Assembly: GCA_015501595.1 (NCBI GenBank)
Contig: JADNRX010000025.1
Span: 124,001 to 188,000, forward strand
Direction: 5' to 3'
Source: Hymenopellis radicata
Taxonomy: Eukaryota; Basidiomycota; Agaricomycetes; Agaricales; Physalacriaceae
DNA length: 64,000 nucleotides
How positions within the stretch are numbered: the stretch's first letter is position 1; each line of letters opens with the position of its first letter. The notes beneath the pieces are model-generated. The model had not been told where the DNA came from. It saw nothing but the letters and a program-made list of their open reading frames with translations, and searched no databases. This document shows, piece after piece, positions 32,661-43,550 of the stretch. Position numbers and translations under genes: made by a program.

Positions 32661-35067
32661 GCGATGATGGGATCGTCGGGACGCTACCCGCCGCGCTCCA
32701 CAGCGCGCTTGAAGAGCGGGGGCGGTGGATAAGGACTGCCTCGTCGTCTGCTGACGACGCAGCAGATTTGTATGTTTTTCTTTCTTCTTTCTGATGTTGG
32801 CGGCGTCTGTGGGCGCCGTCAACTCTGTCGTTATACTGACTCTTCATATTATAGATCAACTCATTATATTTCTGGGTAAGCCCTCGCTCGAGGCACCATA
32901 CTATCCCCCACCTCCAATCTCCCTTCCTCCTTCCCCCTCGCATGTATACCATCATGCACCGCCTCTGCTCCCTCGCAATTGCTGGGGATGCGGACGGGGC
33001 ATGACATGACTGCGAGTGTGGGCGCAGGATGCGGAAGGGGGTAGTCCGTCTCGGTTCCAACCGGTCACGACTGGTTGCGACCGCATGTGGTCCCAACCGG
33101 TTGCAGACTGGTGAAAGACCGAGGTTTCAACCGGTTCTTGACGAGGACCGGTTGCAGTCCTCGGTTGATGCAGAAAGTCAGTTTGGGCAACCGGTTGCGG
33201 TTGCCGGTCCTTCCAAATTTGGGGGCCGCAACCGGACCCAACCGGACTTGTAAACCCTAATAGGAAGTACATCACACCCCTCCGTTTGGAACCTCCTTGA
33301 GTCACCAGATCTTGGCTAAGGTTGTAATTCGTTACGAGTGATAAGGTCAGATCCTTGTACTTGTTCATTAGAGACTTCAGAAGTCCCGAGTGTTTGTTTT
33401 GTTTTGTGTTTGTGTATTGGTTATGTGTATTTCTGCACTGCACATCAGCGCGGCACTAAATCATGCTTGGGTTGGGAGATTTACAAAAGGGCGAGCGGTA
33501 GGTTCTTTTTCTCGAGAAATATTGGAATAACACTGATTTATATTTAAGGTATAAGAATACAGATTTCGTACTGTACACGGTGCTGTCTCGAATGGGGCTG
33601 AAGGAGGTGACGGTCACCTACGACATCGTCTGTCAGTACAAGAAGCACTTCAAGGAGAGGATTGATGCACTGCCTGCGGCCTTGAGGTGTTTGGACATCC
33701 CAGAGCTGTTATGGGGTCTTCCAGTTTGGCACGGCAATGTACACGATGTTGCATGCGAGGCGTCCGAATCAGTAAAGTACAAGGTTGGAGTCGGAAAGAC
33801 AGACAGTGAAGGGCCAGAGCGAGTTTGGATGGTGCTGAATCCAATGTTGTATAGGAGGAAGGAGCAGCACCCTGGCGCACATCATGATGACATCGAGGAT
33901 AAAATCAATTTGCATAATTTCCTGAAAAATATTCGACAAGGTACGAGTTTTAGTGCTCACCTAGAGTTCACCTGTTAACGCGGAGATATAGGGCATTCTT
34001 TGCTTCGACGGCTAAAAATTGCATTGCTGGAGCGAAAGGTTCAAGTTGAAGGGTTCAAAGCGGTAACAGCAGGAATAACACCGGCTCAGAGGCGTTGTTG
34101 GTCGAAGATTGTTTCGGATTGGCTCCAGGACAATAAGAAACAGAACCCATATCTGCCACCAAAGACTAACGGTGAGATATTTCTTTACGAGGGTTGAAGT
34201 AAGAGACTGACGGGTATTTGCGCAGCCGTGACGCCAAGTGAGGGGAAGATCCAGCTTGAATTGAGGAAGCAGGAGGAGGAGAAGGCGAGATTGGACACGA
34301 CGACGATGATAGAGCCGGATGATGCTGATGTTGAGTCGGGAGGCCAGAAGAAGATGAAGACGAAGAAGAGGCCAAAGACTCGGACGACGATCAGTGAGAC
34401 TGGATTTATCATAGCGGGCATGCGGTTGGAGGAGAGCAAGTAAGTAGAAGATTGTGCATTTCAAACATTGAAACTGATTTACGACATTAGGGATCATCTT
34501 CGCAGGGATCGGGGCGGAACTCTTACCGTGGAGAAGCAAGGGAAGATCTACGAACGTCGACACGCGGTGACGCTGAGGCTGAAGGAATTTCGAAAGTGGC
34601 AGAAGGAGTTTATGCCAGGTGTTCGCGACATCTTGGAGGCGGAAGAGGAGGATAGGCGGGAGTCGTATCAACCACTGCCACCTGTGGAGGACACGCAGCT
34701 ATACATGCCGTCAGCATTTGGTAGCTTGACGGATGAAGAGTGGGCGGAAATCTGTGGCGCGAGCTTGTTCGAGAAGGAGGCCGCTCTACGCAGAGGTCAA
34801 TGCGGAGACGTGCTGGAGCGACTACGTTCTCGCCTTATGGCGAAGCGGCACTTCCTGAATTATCGAAACACGAACTTGGTCAGCCAGAACAACACGACAA
34901 GAGCTGCGAAGCTGATTGAGGCACTCGGGAAATTGATCAAGGAGTCGACGACGAAGTACCGATACTGCTGGAATGCCCTGCGGGCTATTGTGGGAGAGGG
35001 AGCGTGTGGGATGTTCAAGCAGTTGCTGGAGGACGATGTAGACTTGCCGGATCTCAAAGAGCCGGAC

Positions 35068-36160
35068 TAGAGACCTCAACGAGTCCGACGCGAGTCAGAC
35101 TCGCGACTCGTGACGCGAGTACTCACGCAAAAAGAAGTCCAGTTCAGACTCGCGTCGGACTCGACTCGCAATGACTCACGAGTCATCGCGAGTCCACTCG
35201 CGAGTACTCACCATGAGTCTGAGTCATCTCGGATACTCACGAGTACTCGCGAGTCCATACACCCCCAAGTATTCATGCGCAGCGAGCATCCCCGGGCAAT
35301 GGCACGGGGACAGTCAGCTGGGCATGAGGATAGGGTGGGGGTGATGGTAGGAGAGTGGGGAAGATGGTGAAGAGTGGGGAAGATGGTAGAGGAGTGAGGG
35401 AAGTGGTGATGAGTGGTAGTGGTGGTGGTGGTTGCGGTGTCGACGCATCATCCTCTCACATCATCCAGCTTCTCCTCCCCCTCATCGTATCACATCCGCC
35501 TCCTCCTCATCGCCGTCCATCCCGGTCGTCATGTCATGGTCGTCCGTCGTCGTCGCGTCGTATGCTGCCCACTTGCTGGGGCTTACACGTCGTGTCCACA
35601 TCTATACGGAGACGACTTGAAGTTGGTCTCCAATAATATGGACGCCGACTTGGAGTCGAGCGCCGGTGTCGTCCTCAAGATCTGCTACTGGCGCAGAGCC
35701 AGCAGCAGCAGGCCCGGCACAAAGCCAAGGCCAGATCCAAGCCAGATCCACACCCTACAGCTGTCTGACAATCGTCAGGACAGCAGAGGCGACAATCGTC
35801 GCACTCTGGGTGGTCGTGGTGGTGGTTGAGATGAGAGCGAGACGACTCGATCAGACACTGACGCGTCACTTCGGAACTCGGCCCGGATCGCCGGATTGGG
35901 CAGGATAATCGCGCACGTCTCGTTCTCGAGACGTTGCGGACCGTTTGCTCTGGAAAAAATTTGTAAATTTAGCTAAAATATATCACTAAATATTTGCGAG
36001 TCATTGTGTGATGACTCACGCCCCACAGACCGATACTCAGACTCGCGCTCGGACTCGTGAGTACGTGACTCGCGAGTCACGCGAGTGCGAACGCCGACGT
36101 GCCCGACGCGAGTCGAGTCACCAGATGACTCGGTGACTCGGTGACTCATTGAGGTCTCTA
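35068..36160. mobile_element. 1093-bp non-autonomous hAT element inside the KDZ gene
   Basis: Inverted ends TAGAGACCTCAACGAGTC (one mismatch at the right end), exact target duplication AGCCGGAC (35060-35067 and 36161-36168), and GACTCGCGAGT-type subterminal repeats. There is no transposase. On the minus strand the core carries the GTGTAAGCCCC/GGGCAGCA module (35563-35588). Confidence 0.92.
35563..35631 (-). ncRNA. Hairpin plus GTGTAAGCCCC module, minus strand
   Basis: Read on the minus strand, a GGAGAC...GTCTCC hairpin (35631-35608, outer 6 bp paired, inner part imperfect) is followed by about 19 nt, GTGTAAGCCCC and GGGCAGCA (35588-35563). Order and spacing match the modules at 32478 and 37277. 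Confidence 0.45.
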
Positions 36161-36806
36161 AGCCGGACGACGATGCAGTGAAAGAGCTGGGACGGCTGGG
36201 TGGGCGAGGAGGACAAGTTACAGGGACTACGAAAAAGAAGACGAAGAAGGAGAAGGCGGAGGAGAAGCACCGAAATAAGCCAGGAGAAACACGGTTCATC
36301 ATGTCCTGGATATGGACAGTGGGTGACATCGACCCAGAGGATGATGCATACTTGGTTCAGTGTGAGTACGGGAAGATGGTTTGATGAACACAGTGCTAAT
36401 CAAGGCTTTAGGTGTACAGATAGAGTGGTCGAAGGCCTTAGCGCGAAAGATACGGTGGGCTGAGGAGGTTGAGGACGTGAAGGAGGAGATGTGGTGCATT
36501 TTGCGCTCCCTGACGAAGGAGGAGGGCGATTGGCGGGCACGGGCAACCAGGGAGTATGCCGGACTTACGCCGGAGGAACAAGGAGGGCGCAAAGTGTATG
36601 CGACAGGCCAGGCGAAAGCTCACACGCGCATTCGTGAGAAATTCATAGCATTGTGGTTAGCGGAGGAACCGGCACAAGGACAGAAGGCGAGGGCGATGGA
36701 CAAAGAGGCACAGAGGACTGTGGTGCGCCTACTGGAACATCTGGACAGAGTGCCTGGCGGGGAGGATGAAGAGGGCTTAGATGGGACTGTTTTGATAGAT
36801 GGATGA

Positions 36807-37265
36807 TGTCGGTTATGGAGATTGATGTGGGCGACTGCCGATGGCAGGGTAGACAGATTTGGTAGGTAGCGCGCATGTCGGGAAATGTATGGATTTGAAT
36901 TAGATGTCTTTCCGGGTGGATTTCCTTTTTGGGTTTATAGTGAGCGGGGCACAATGAGCAGGCGGGCGGGCACATGGCGTGAAGATCGGCCCAAGCAGTT
37001 CGAAGAGACATGTTACCCAATACGGGAGCATACCACGGGCCTATACCCGCAGAGCAGGCTATATGCAGTCAGGCAACTGCCTGACAGGCAGTTGCCTGTA
37101 AATTGAATTCGATTGTTTGGGCAGTTGCTTGAGAAAAGGCAATTAACTACAGGTATGGGTGTCGTTTCGGCATCTTCTATTCTGTCTTAAAGACAGAACA
37201 GCCATCTGGACGATTGCCACAAGGGCTCCAAGACCTGCTGGATGCCCCACAAAAGGGCGGGACGA
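36807..37265. other. Stretch without a gene downstream of the KDZ frame
   Basis: 3' flank of the KDZ transposase, with palindromic CAGGCAACTGCCTG repeats at about 37070-37105. No terminal repeat pair could be assigned. Confidence 0.35.
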
Positions 37266-37276
37266 CTTGGAAAGCT

Positions 37277-37343
37277 GTTGCTAGGGCCATGACGCCCTAG
37301 CAACGGTCCAACCTGGATGCGTAAGCCCCCCAGAAGGGCAGCA
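37277..37343 (+). ncRNA. GTTGCTA hairpin plus GCGTAAGCCCC module
   Basis: A perfect 11-bp stem (GTTGCTAGGGC with GCCCTAGCAAC, 37277-37304), a 14-nt linker, GCGTAAGCCCC (37319-37329) and GGGCAGCA (37336-37343). The stem differs from that at 8201-8228 by a compensated G-C/C-G pair. A CGTCTGCAGACG palindrome follows at about 37446-37457, as it does in the element at 32007. Confidence 0.5.
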
Positions 37344-37737
37344 GGTGATGGAGGATGACGGCGACGGCCTTTAGGAGGCCCTGCCACGATGGGAGAGACC
37401 TCCGGCCTGGTGCAGAGCGGAGGTAGCGGCAGTACGAGCGTGGCGCGTCTGCAGACGACGCCACACTGACAGGTGCGTATTTCGTGTTGATATACTTGAA
37501 CAACACTGTTCATGCAAAGCAAAGATTCATCTTCACGAAGATCCGGATCGGGCACGCTAGACGTGCATTCAGTTCTGCGGTATGTAGTGCTTCAAGCCTT
37601 CTACACTAACCTGGCTCTTCTACCCCTACACTTAGCTCACTCGTCTACTCTAACCTTCACTCAACACTCCCTCCCTACCATTTTTTTGTCGTCAGTATGT
37701 GGAACGCTCCATTGAGTGTTCCGCGCCGCGTCAAAAA

Positions 37738-37923
37738 AAAGATCCACTGCACACAACTATTCGCAGATCAGATCCGTGACTCAATCCGCGGATCGAATCG
37801 CCTACGGATCGGATCCTGTAGGAGATCCGGATTGTAGGATGGGTATGGTCTGGCTTTTGAGGCCACGGATATCCGTAAAACGGATCGCGGATCGATCCGG
37901 TTCACGATCCGTGGCAGTCTCTA
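37738..37923. repeat. GGATC-rich subterminal repeats and a single hAT-like end
   Basis: Many copies of GGATC/GATCC and CGGATC run up to a hAT-type right end (read inward, TAGAGACTGCCACGGATC, ending at 37923). I could not find the partner left end, so the element holding the 37277 module is only half delimited. Confidence 0.5.
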
Positions 37924-38237
37924 CATCTGGCGAAGCTAAAGATCCCTCTATCCCATCTCCCACCCCAGCTCCACCTATGAAACCCCATCCAAAACCTCGA
38001 CAGAAAACGGCAAGTTCAACGGCGATGGAGAAGCGTGTGTTAAGGAGCTCGACGACGACTGGCGAAACTGCTGCAGTTGTGAGTACCACCTGAGCCGTAT
38101 GTACATGGTCGTGTAGTACTCATCTAGTTGATTACGGAATACAGTTTTACCTTGTTTCTGACTGTGATCGGAAGCCCGTGAGACTACAGAGATGCGTCTC
38201 TCGCATGTAGCTGCGTAACTGCTCAATCTCTTTGGCT

Positions 38238-39468
38238 TAGAGTTTAAAAGTCCAGTTGCAAGAACTGAAAAAGACCGCCAACCGGACCGGACTGCAACCG
38301 TTTAGGACCGGTTTTGAGACGGACTGGTTGGCGATTGCAACCGGTTGCGGTTGGCGGTCCTGAGCCCCTCTAAGATTATCCGCAACCGGGTAGGACCGGT
38401 TGGGACCGGTTGCAACCGCTTTTTCGCTTAAATGAGGTGTATATGCTAGATTATGAGTTATACAGTGATCCCCGGGCTTAGATGTGAGTGTACGAAATGT
38501 AGAGCGGTTAATTCTGCACCAGATAGTGTCCGGGTCGGTATTTGTGGAGGTCATATTGCCTGAGTAATCAATAAAATACAGGTGAAATCACGCTAAATCA
38601 CGTCATATTGCCTAATTTGGTAGTAAACCACCATTCGATTTAAATCCCATTAAGTTCAGCTCTCAAAACCGAACATTTCACTCTCTGGAAGTATGACATT
38701 TCATGCAGTATTGAGTGCTGCAGGAAGAGACGTCTAGTAGATGTCCTAATTTGGCCTACTCTGTAGACTGAACAGAATGCAAAACTGCTCAGAGTGACTC
38801 TGAACACTAGTCTGTTACTACTGGCGCATCTTACAGTATAGTTGCGTACCGCTGACTCGACCTTAGGATGCGGATATCCTAGCTATAGTGTAGTTTACTG
38901 TACTCTTTTGTGTAATACTGCCCAGTTCGGACTGGTTTCAACTGGTCGCGACTGATAGCGGTTGCAACCGGTTCGGACTAGGGTGGCGCAGTAAACCTCC
39001 GGGGGGTGTTAGTAACAGTATTGATACCGACCCCCCGAGGTCCTGGTTTTGAAATCATTAGTAACGGTTTCGATACCGGCACGTGCTTTTACCACGTGAC
39101 GTGGCGCACCGCTCCGCCGCCCTCTGCCCGCCCTTATCCCGCCACTTTCTGCTTGCCTGAGTGCCAGCGCGCCATCACGTGAATTTGTCACATGTCGGTA
39201 TCGAAACTGTACTGATACCTCGGCCGAGGTTTCGATACCATATCAATACCATTACTAACCGCAGTAAACCCGAGGTGTACCAAAACCTAGGGTTTACTTC
39301 ACCACCCTAGTTCGGACCGGTCTTAAGACTGCAGTTGCAGCCGGTTGCCGTTCAGGACCGGTTGCGGTTGCAGTTGCACTGAAAGTAGTGAGTTTAGGAC
39401 CGGTTGCAGTTGCCGGTTGCCCGAGTTTGAGGTCAAAAGACCGGACCGGACTGGACTTTTAAACTCTA
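38238..39468. mobile_element. 1231-bp non-autonomous hAT element
   Basis: Ends TAGAGTTTAAAAGTCCAGT and complement (19 bp), exact target duplication CTTTGGCT (38230-38237 and 39469-39476), and AACCGGTTGC-type subterminal repeats. Ends and subterminal repeats are related to the 32007 element. It holds a nested hAT MITE (38979-39309). Confidence 0.9.
38979..39309. mobile_element. 331-bp hAT-type MITE nested in the 38238 element
   Basis: Ends TAGGGTGGCGCAGTAAACC and complement (16 of 19 match), exact target duplication GTTCGGAC (38971-38978 and 39310-39317). The interior contains repeated (T)CGATACC motifs in both orientations. Confidence 0.88.
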
Positions 39469-39936
39469 CTTTGGCTGAGCATCCCTAGCTGCTTCCGATT
39501 CCTGGAGGGACCCAGGCCTGGGTGACAGGCTCTCTTCAGCACTCAGAGTTACAGAGTTCGCACTATATTCCATACTACGCTACTTAAGCTCTTACCCGAA
39601 GACACGAGTCTTCACAATGGAGCCCACCGCGAGGGCTCAAGTAGCCAACCCTACTTTCTCCATCTGCAGAGATACGCCGGACGCGTCGAAGGGCAGAACT
39701 AGATGAGAGGGTCCAACACTATGCTTACTAAGTGTCGCCTCTTGGACTTATACCGTCAAGTTGATTGTCGGCGACCGCCAGTTCTTTTCCTTCACCTTAC
39801 GCCTCCCGAGTCGCTATGACGTTCACTCCGCCGAAGGTTAGTGGTCGCGCAACCAACAACTCGATTTCAGCCTCGCTGAAAATGCCAGCGCCAGTCAAAA
39901 TGAAGACTCGGACATCCTCCGGACCACTCCTATTAC

Positions 39937-41277
39937 TAGTGAATAGCGCGGGTGTCCCGCGGGTGATTAAGTTCGAACCCGCACCCTTACCCGCGGTTGG
40001 CCCACACCCGCCGTACGGGTACGGGTAACCCGCGATATTCACCCTCGGGCTGTGACGGGTCGACGGGTTACCCTCAGCCCGTTCACTCATCACCGCACCT
40101 CACGCCCGCCATATCCAACATTCATGCCCGACATACCTCTCCACACAACGGCGCGGAGTGCATGCAGCGTGCATGGTGTTTTGGACACGGGGGTGAAGGG
40201 TGGCGAAGGGGAGCGAGCGGAAACGGGCTCAGAGGACAGTAATAGTGATGGCGGAGGTGATGGCATAGGCGTAGACGCCGCTGCAGCTGGCGCCCTGGGC
40301 CGACGTCGGGATACTGCTTGCATGAGAACGAGGCCAGCGGGATGGGCGACCTTTGCTTGGTGGGCGAAGATGAGGAGGCGTAGGAGGCCGGCGATTACAT
40401 CGTGGTTGGAATCGAATATCCTGTGGAGAATTAGTATGATATTAAACAGAGCAGGACATGACTCACGATGCAATTCAGACAAGTCTGCACAGACAACGGC
40501 TCGCCTCGCGTTGACTGTATTCGCGCTTGCGTTCTACGCACCTCACGCCCGCCATGTCCAATATTCATGCACGACATACCTCCCCACGCAATGGCGCGGA
40601 GTGCGTGTAGCGTGCATGATGATGTGTACATGGGGTTGGAGGGTGGCGAAGGGGAGCGAGCGGGAACCGGCTCAGAGGGTGGCGTGTTGGAGGTGATGAT
40701 GTAGGCGTAGGCGGCTGCCGCCCTTGGCGACGTCGGAATCCTGCTCGCATGTTAACATGGAAACAACTAAAATGGCAAAATACGCACTCTCCCTCTTCGT
40801 GTTCGTCGTCAACGTCTGGGACGATCCTGGTGTCGCTCGTCGCTATCATTGCGCCGGCTGTCCTGCCATCCGCCGTTGCTGCTGCGCCCACGCACTGAGT
40901 GATGGCTCTTGAGGCCCGCGCATGCGTTCCAGGTAGTAGCTGCCTCTTCCTGAGGGCTTACGCTGGGTAAATCCGCGTAGGAATGGTGTCGTCGCGAAGA
41001 CGAGCACCAAGCCGCCCCAGAACACATCCAAGGGCAGCAGCGGCATCCAATCAGAATAAAGAGAGATGATAAGAGAAGCCCCAGAGAAATTTCCGGGGCA
41101 GACGAGCACGCCTCTGTGGACGTGCTGTGATGGCAAGATGTAAGAGATATGGATGACTCACGGGTGACCACGGGTCACGCGGGTCACAACAGGTTCACGG
41201 ACCGAGACCCGCACCCGTACCCGCGTGTACCCGTACCCGCGACCCGCTGCGGGTCACCTGACCCGCGCTATTCACTA
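39937..41277. mobile_element. 1341-bp non-autonomous hAT element
   Basis: Ends TAGTGAATAGCGCGGGT and complement, exact target duplication CCTATTAC (39929-39936 and 41278-41285), and ACCCGCGGGT-type subterminal repeats. The interior carries two similar blocks (CATACCTC..CACACAACGGCGCGGAGTGC near 40132 and 40575) and, on the minus strand, a GCGTAAGCCC/GGCAGC module (40963-40938). Its insertion splits the unidentified gene. Confidence 0.92.
40938..40963 (-). ncRNA. GCGTAAGCCC/GGCAGC module, minus strand
   Basis: GCGTAAGCCC (40963-40954) followed by GGCAGC (40944-40939) after a 9-nt spacer, the same layout as in the other hAT elements. The preceding hairpin is less clear here. Confidence 0.4.
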
Positions 41278-41412
41278 CCTATTACCAGCCCCAGCGCGCA
41301 GAAGAGCCCCACTGCCTCTTCGGGTTCTCCTGCGCATTCCTCTTCGTCTACCCCCACGAACAAGCCCCGCTCCGCAAGCACAACAGAAGCCAGAACGGGG
41401 TTCCTGACCTGA

Positions 41413-42290
41413 TTACTTGATTAATCTACTAGTCTGACACCTGGAGGTCATACATATAACATATATACACGTCATGCAGAAGAAATAAAGGCAGTAGCAT
41501 GTGTGAGACACATTAAATTGAGTCGACGATCCTCCCTCTAGAGCGTGGGAATTTTGATTAAAACTCCGGTGGGGAGGAAGACTGACCTCTAGAACACTGG
41601 TCCCTTCACCAAATGACATGATTCCTTTTGCAAAAAGGTTGTAAATAAATGTCTAAAGGTAGCCCAGTACAATTTAGAGAGGTATCCTTATATTAAATAA
41701 TCAGAAATGCGAAAATGCTTAAAACAGTACTGGGGACCTATCTATACATGAACTACTGGGTTGGAGATACCCTCCACATCATGAATAAAGGTTTCTTAGC
41801 ACTATAAACGATGTATCAAAGTTGTAGGTCCTCAAAGTAGTAGGATCCTGTGCAATATCTCTGGTGGCCCTAGAGCAGTCATCCTGATATATCTCTTGAA
41901 CCCTTTCATGAAATGACCTGAAAATGATGTCAGATATTGTTCTATAGTACCTCTAGAAGATATCAAAGTCCCAAGGCTATAGGCTATGTAAAAGGCCTAC
42001 TAGAAGTGTGGCGCATTTTTTCATCCCTAATATCTCCTCCAGTTTTGAAGCTATCGCAAAATGGTTTGCACCATTGGATTCCCAGCCCAAAAAACTATAA
42101 AAAAGGTTTTCATCACCCCAACAGCCATCCCCTACAGCAGCATTCAGTATTGCCCACCCCATCCATCCTAGGGCTGACCTAATCAAAAATGCGCCACAAA
42201 GGGCATTCCCCACCCATCCTAGATCCCATCCATCAATCCATCAATCCCAGGACCCTTTCCCACATCCCATCAAAATCTAATCTATCCATT
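41413..42290 (-). repeat. Repeat family R, minus-strand copy
   Basis: Begins in GACCTGATTACTTGATTAAT and contains all R blocks in reverse (CCTCCCCACCGG, AGCCTATAGCC, CTTTTTTATAG complement). It lies next to the second piece of the unidentified gene. Non-coding, probably a non-autonomous element of unknown class. Confidence 0.6.
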
Positions 42291-42783
42291 AGTGAATCTG
42301 GCTAGTTCCTAGATGATGTCATCCCTCCCACCCAACCTAATTGGGAAGCCCACCCGCCACCTGGAGGGAGCCCTACCCATTTGGGATATAGTCTGATCAT
42401 GTGACAATGCCTAGCTGCGCAATTTGGGTGGTGCCCTATAACTAATTAATAGGCTGTAGAGGCCCTTCTAGCTTAGAGCCATTAATGTAACATTTTAGGC
42501 TCTAAGTAAAGGTGTTAATGTATTAATGGTACATCATAGGGTGGGAGAATCCAGTGAAGGATCCTGAGGAGGAGATGGAGGCTGACGATGAAGCGGGTGA
42601 CGAGACGGATGACTACCCTCGCCGACCCAGCCAATACCGTCGCCAAGCCAGCTCCGAAGAGGAACGAGCCCCCTCGCCTGTTAATCGTATCTTCGAGAGT
42701 GTTACAACTAGAATGCGAGTTGCCCAAGGGTCGAAAGACACTCGTGGCGACAGCTTCCTGCTTGTAGGGCCCGGACGCGACTA

Positions 42784-43027
42784 CTGTAGCGTTTCGACCG
42801 CAAATTCACATAACGGGTCACGGAGGTCTTTGAAGTGAAGCTATACATACACCATAACGGGTCACGGACCACTTTGGCCAGGCACGAGCCTCCAAATAAG
42901 GAAATTTCAGGTCCCGCCATAGGTGGGACTGTCCAAATAAGGCAATTTAAGGGTCTGTGAAGCTGTTCGCTGTAACTTCAGACCATAACGGGTCACAGGC
43001 TGTGAAGTTACGGTCGAAACGCTACAG
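42784..43027. mobile_element. 244-bp TA-flanked MITE, family T1, copy 1
   Basis: Ends CTGTAGCGTTTCGACCG and complement with TA at 42782-42783 and 43028-43029. Nearly identical (about three differences by eye) to 46512-46755 in the opposite orientation. It interrupts the unidentified gene. Confidence 0.85.
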
Positions 43028-43108
43028 TACAGTCCTCGGGATGAACTGCTGGCAGCCTCAGTCGTGCGCTACCACGCGCTCTGGGATAACCCAGGGGGTC
43101 CTGTTCTG

Positions 43109-43550
43109 ACGCTGGGGAATATCACCTAAACGAGGGGGGTATCAATTCCGGCTATCGGTTACTATTCGGGCCGTAGCGCTTGTCATGAATTTAGCACCCC
43201 CTCCCGTATGCTGTTGCGCCTTGTCCTTTACTGTCCCGTCCTCTCCAGTATTCCTTCGTGACCTCGATGTCAGTGAACAGATTCCGTGCCCTCCCCCCAA
43301 CATGGGCTCATCCTGTCCGTGTCGATAATTAATATCTTACTCAATAATTAGCATCTTACTGTTGTGAAATCTGATGCGCTACTTGGCAGAAAGGCTATTA
43401 AAAGTTAAACATGACTATAGACCTGATATATAACGCATTATTCACCTCATTCTGACATGCGGACGCGCGTCAACTGCGCCTCGACACCGCGAGCCCGAGG
43501 TGGCATGCTGACTAAGGGGGTGCCAATTTCAGTTCGGACTTCTATCAAAC
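43109..43550. other. Insert or spacer between two ALWDNP-like gene pieces
   Basis: No frame of note. It starts and ends near similar GGGGGTNNCAATTTC/CCGG sequence (about 43137 and 43523), which might be direct repeats of an unrecognised insertion. Confidence 0.3.

Larger units (their letters stand above)
32007..33259. mobile_element. 1253-bp non-autonomous hAT element with structured core
   Basis: Inverted ends TAGAGTTTACAAGTCCGGTT and its complement (one mismatch), exact target duplication ATAGGAAG (31999-32006 and 33260-33267), and AACCGGTTGC-type subterminal repeats at both ends. No transposase. The core (about 32380-32760) contains two hairpin plus GCGTAAGCCC modules and a GTCTGCTGACGAC palindrome. 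It is inserted in the right arm of the long inverted-repeat element. Confidence 0.9.
26816..33445. mobile_element. Element with about 0.83-kb inverted terminal repeats
   Basis: The left arm (26816-27655) matches the complement of 30933-33445 once two later insertions (31440-31855, 32007-33259) are removed. Shared blocks include AAGGATCTGACCTT, AAGTTCGAGGGAGCTAG and AATTAACTACTGACTACGA-type runs, at an estimated 70% identity by eye. The interior carries a multi-exon gene (28782-30070) and a shorter frame. No transposase, reverse transcriptase or tyrosine recombinase was recognised. The right end abuts a truncated KDZ transposase at about 33450. Class unknown; long inverted repeats fit some DNA transposons and DIRS-like retroelements, and the evidence does not decide. 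Confidence 0.6.
33463..36806 (+). pseudogene. KDZ-family transposase, N-terminus lost, split by a hAT insertion
   Basis: This is the C-terminal part of a Kyakuja-Dileera-Zisupton transposase, related to CACTA-type DNA transposases. Exons 33463-33497, 33549-33940, 33992-34171, 34226-34439, 34491-35067 + 36169-36361 and 36412-36806 join in phase. Diagnostic stretches are GDLQKGERYKNTD, TVTYDIVCQYKKHF, LPVWHGNVHD, VGVGKTDSEGPERVW, IEDKINLHNFLKNI and then the coiled C-terminal region (EVEDVKEEMWCIL). Upstream of 33463 a TAA lies in frame, and the N-terminal catalytic half is missing at the border with the inverted-repeat element. The hAT element at 35068-36160 sits between EEPD-type codons; the frame is continuous on either side of its target duplication. 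The insertion places a stop right after its start. Confidence 0.85.

Noticed and set aside
26816..33445. DIRS-like retroelement
   Set aside because: Long inverted repeats fit, but no reverse transcriptase, RNase H or tyrosine recombinase sequence is visible between them.
8084..37343. GTAAGCCC...GGGCAGC motif as a twister, hammerhead or HDV-like ribozyme
   Set aside because: The conserved cores I know (twister GCCGGTC/CAAGCCCGG, hammerhead CTGATGA/GAAA, HDV nested pseudoknot) are not present around the copies.
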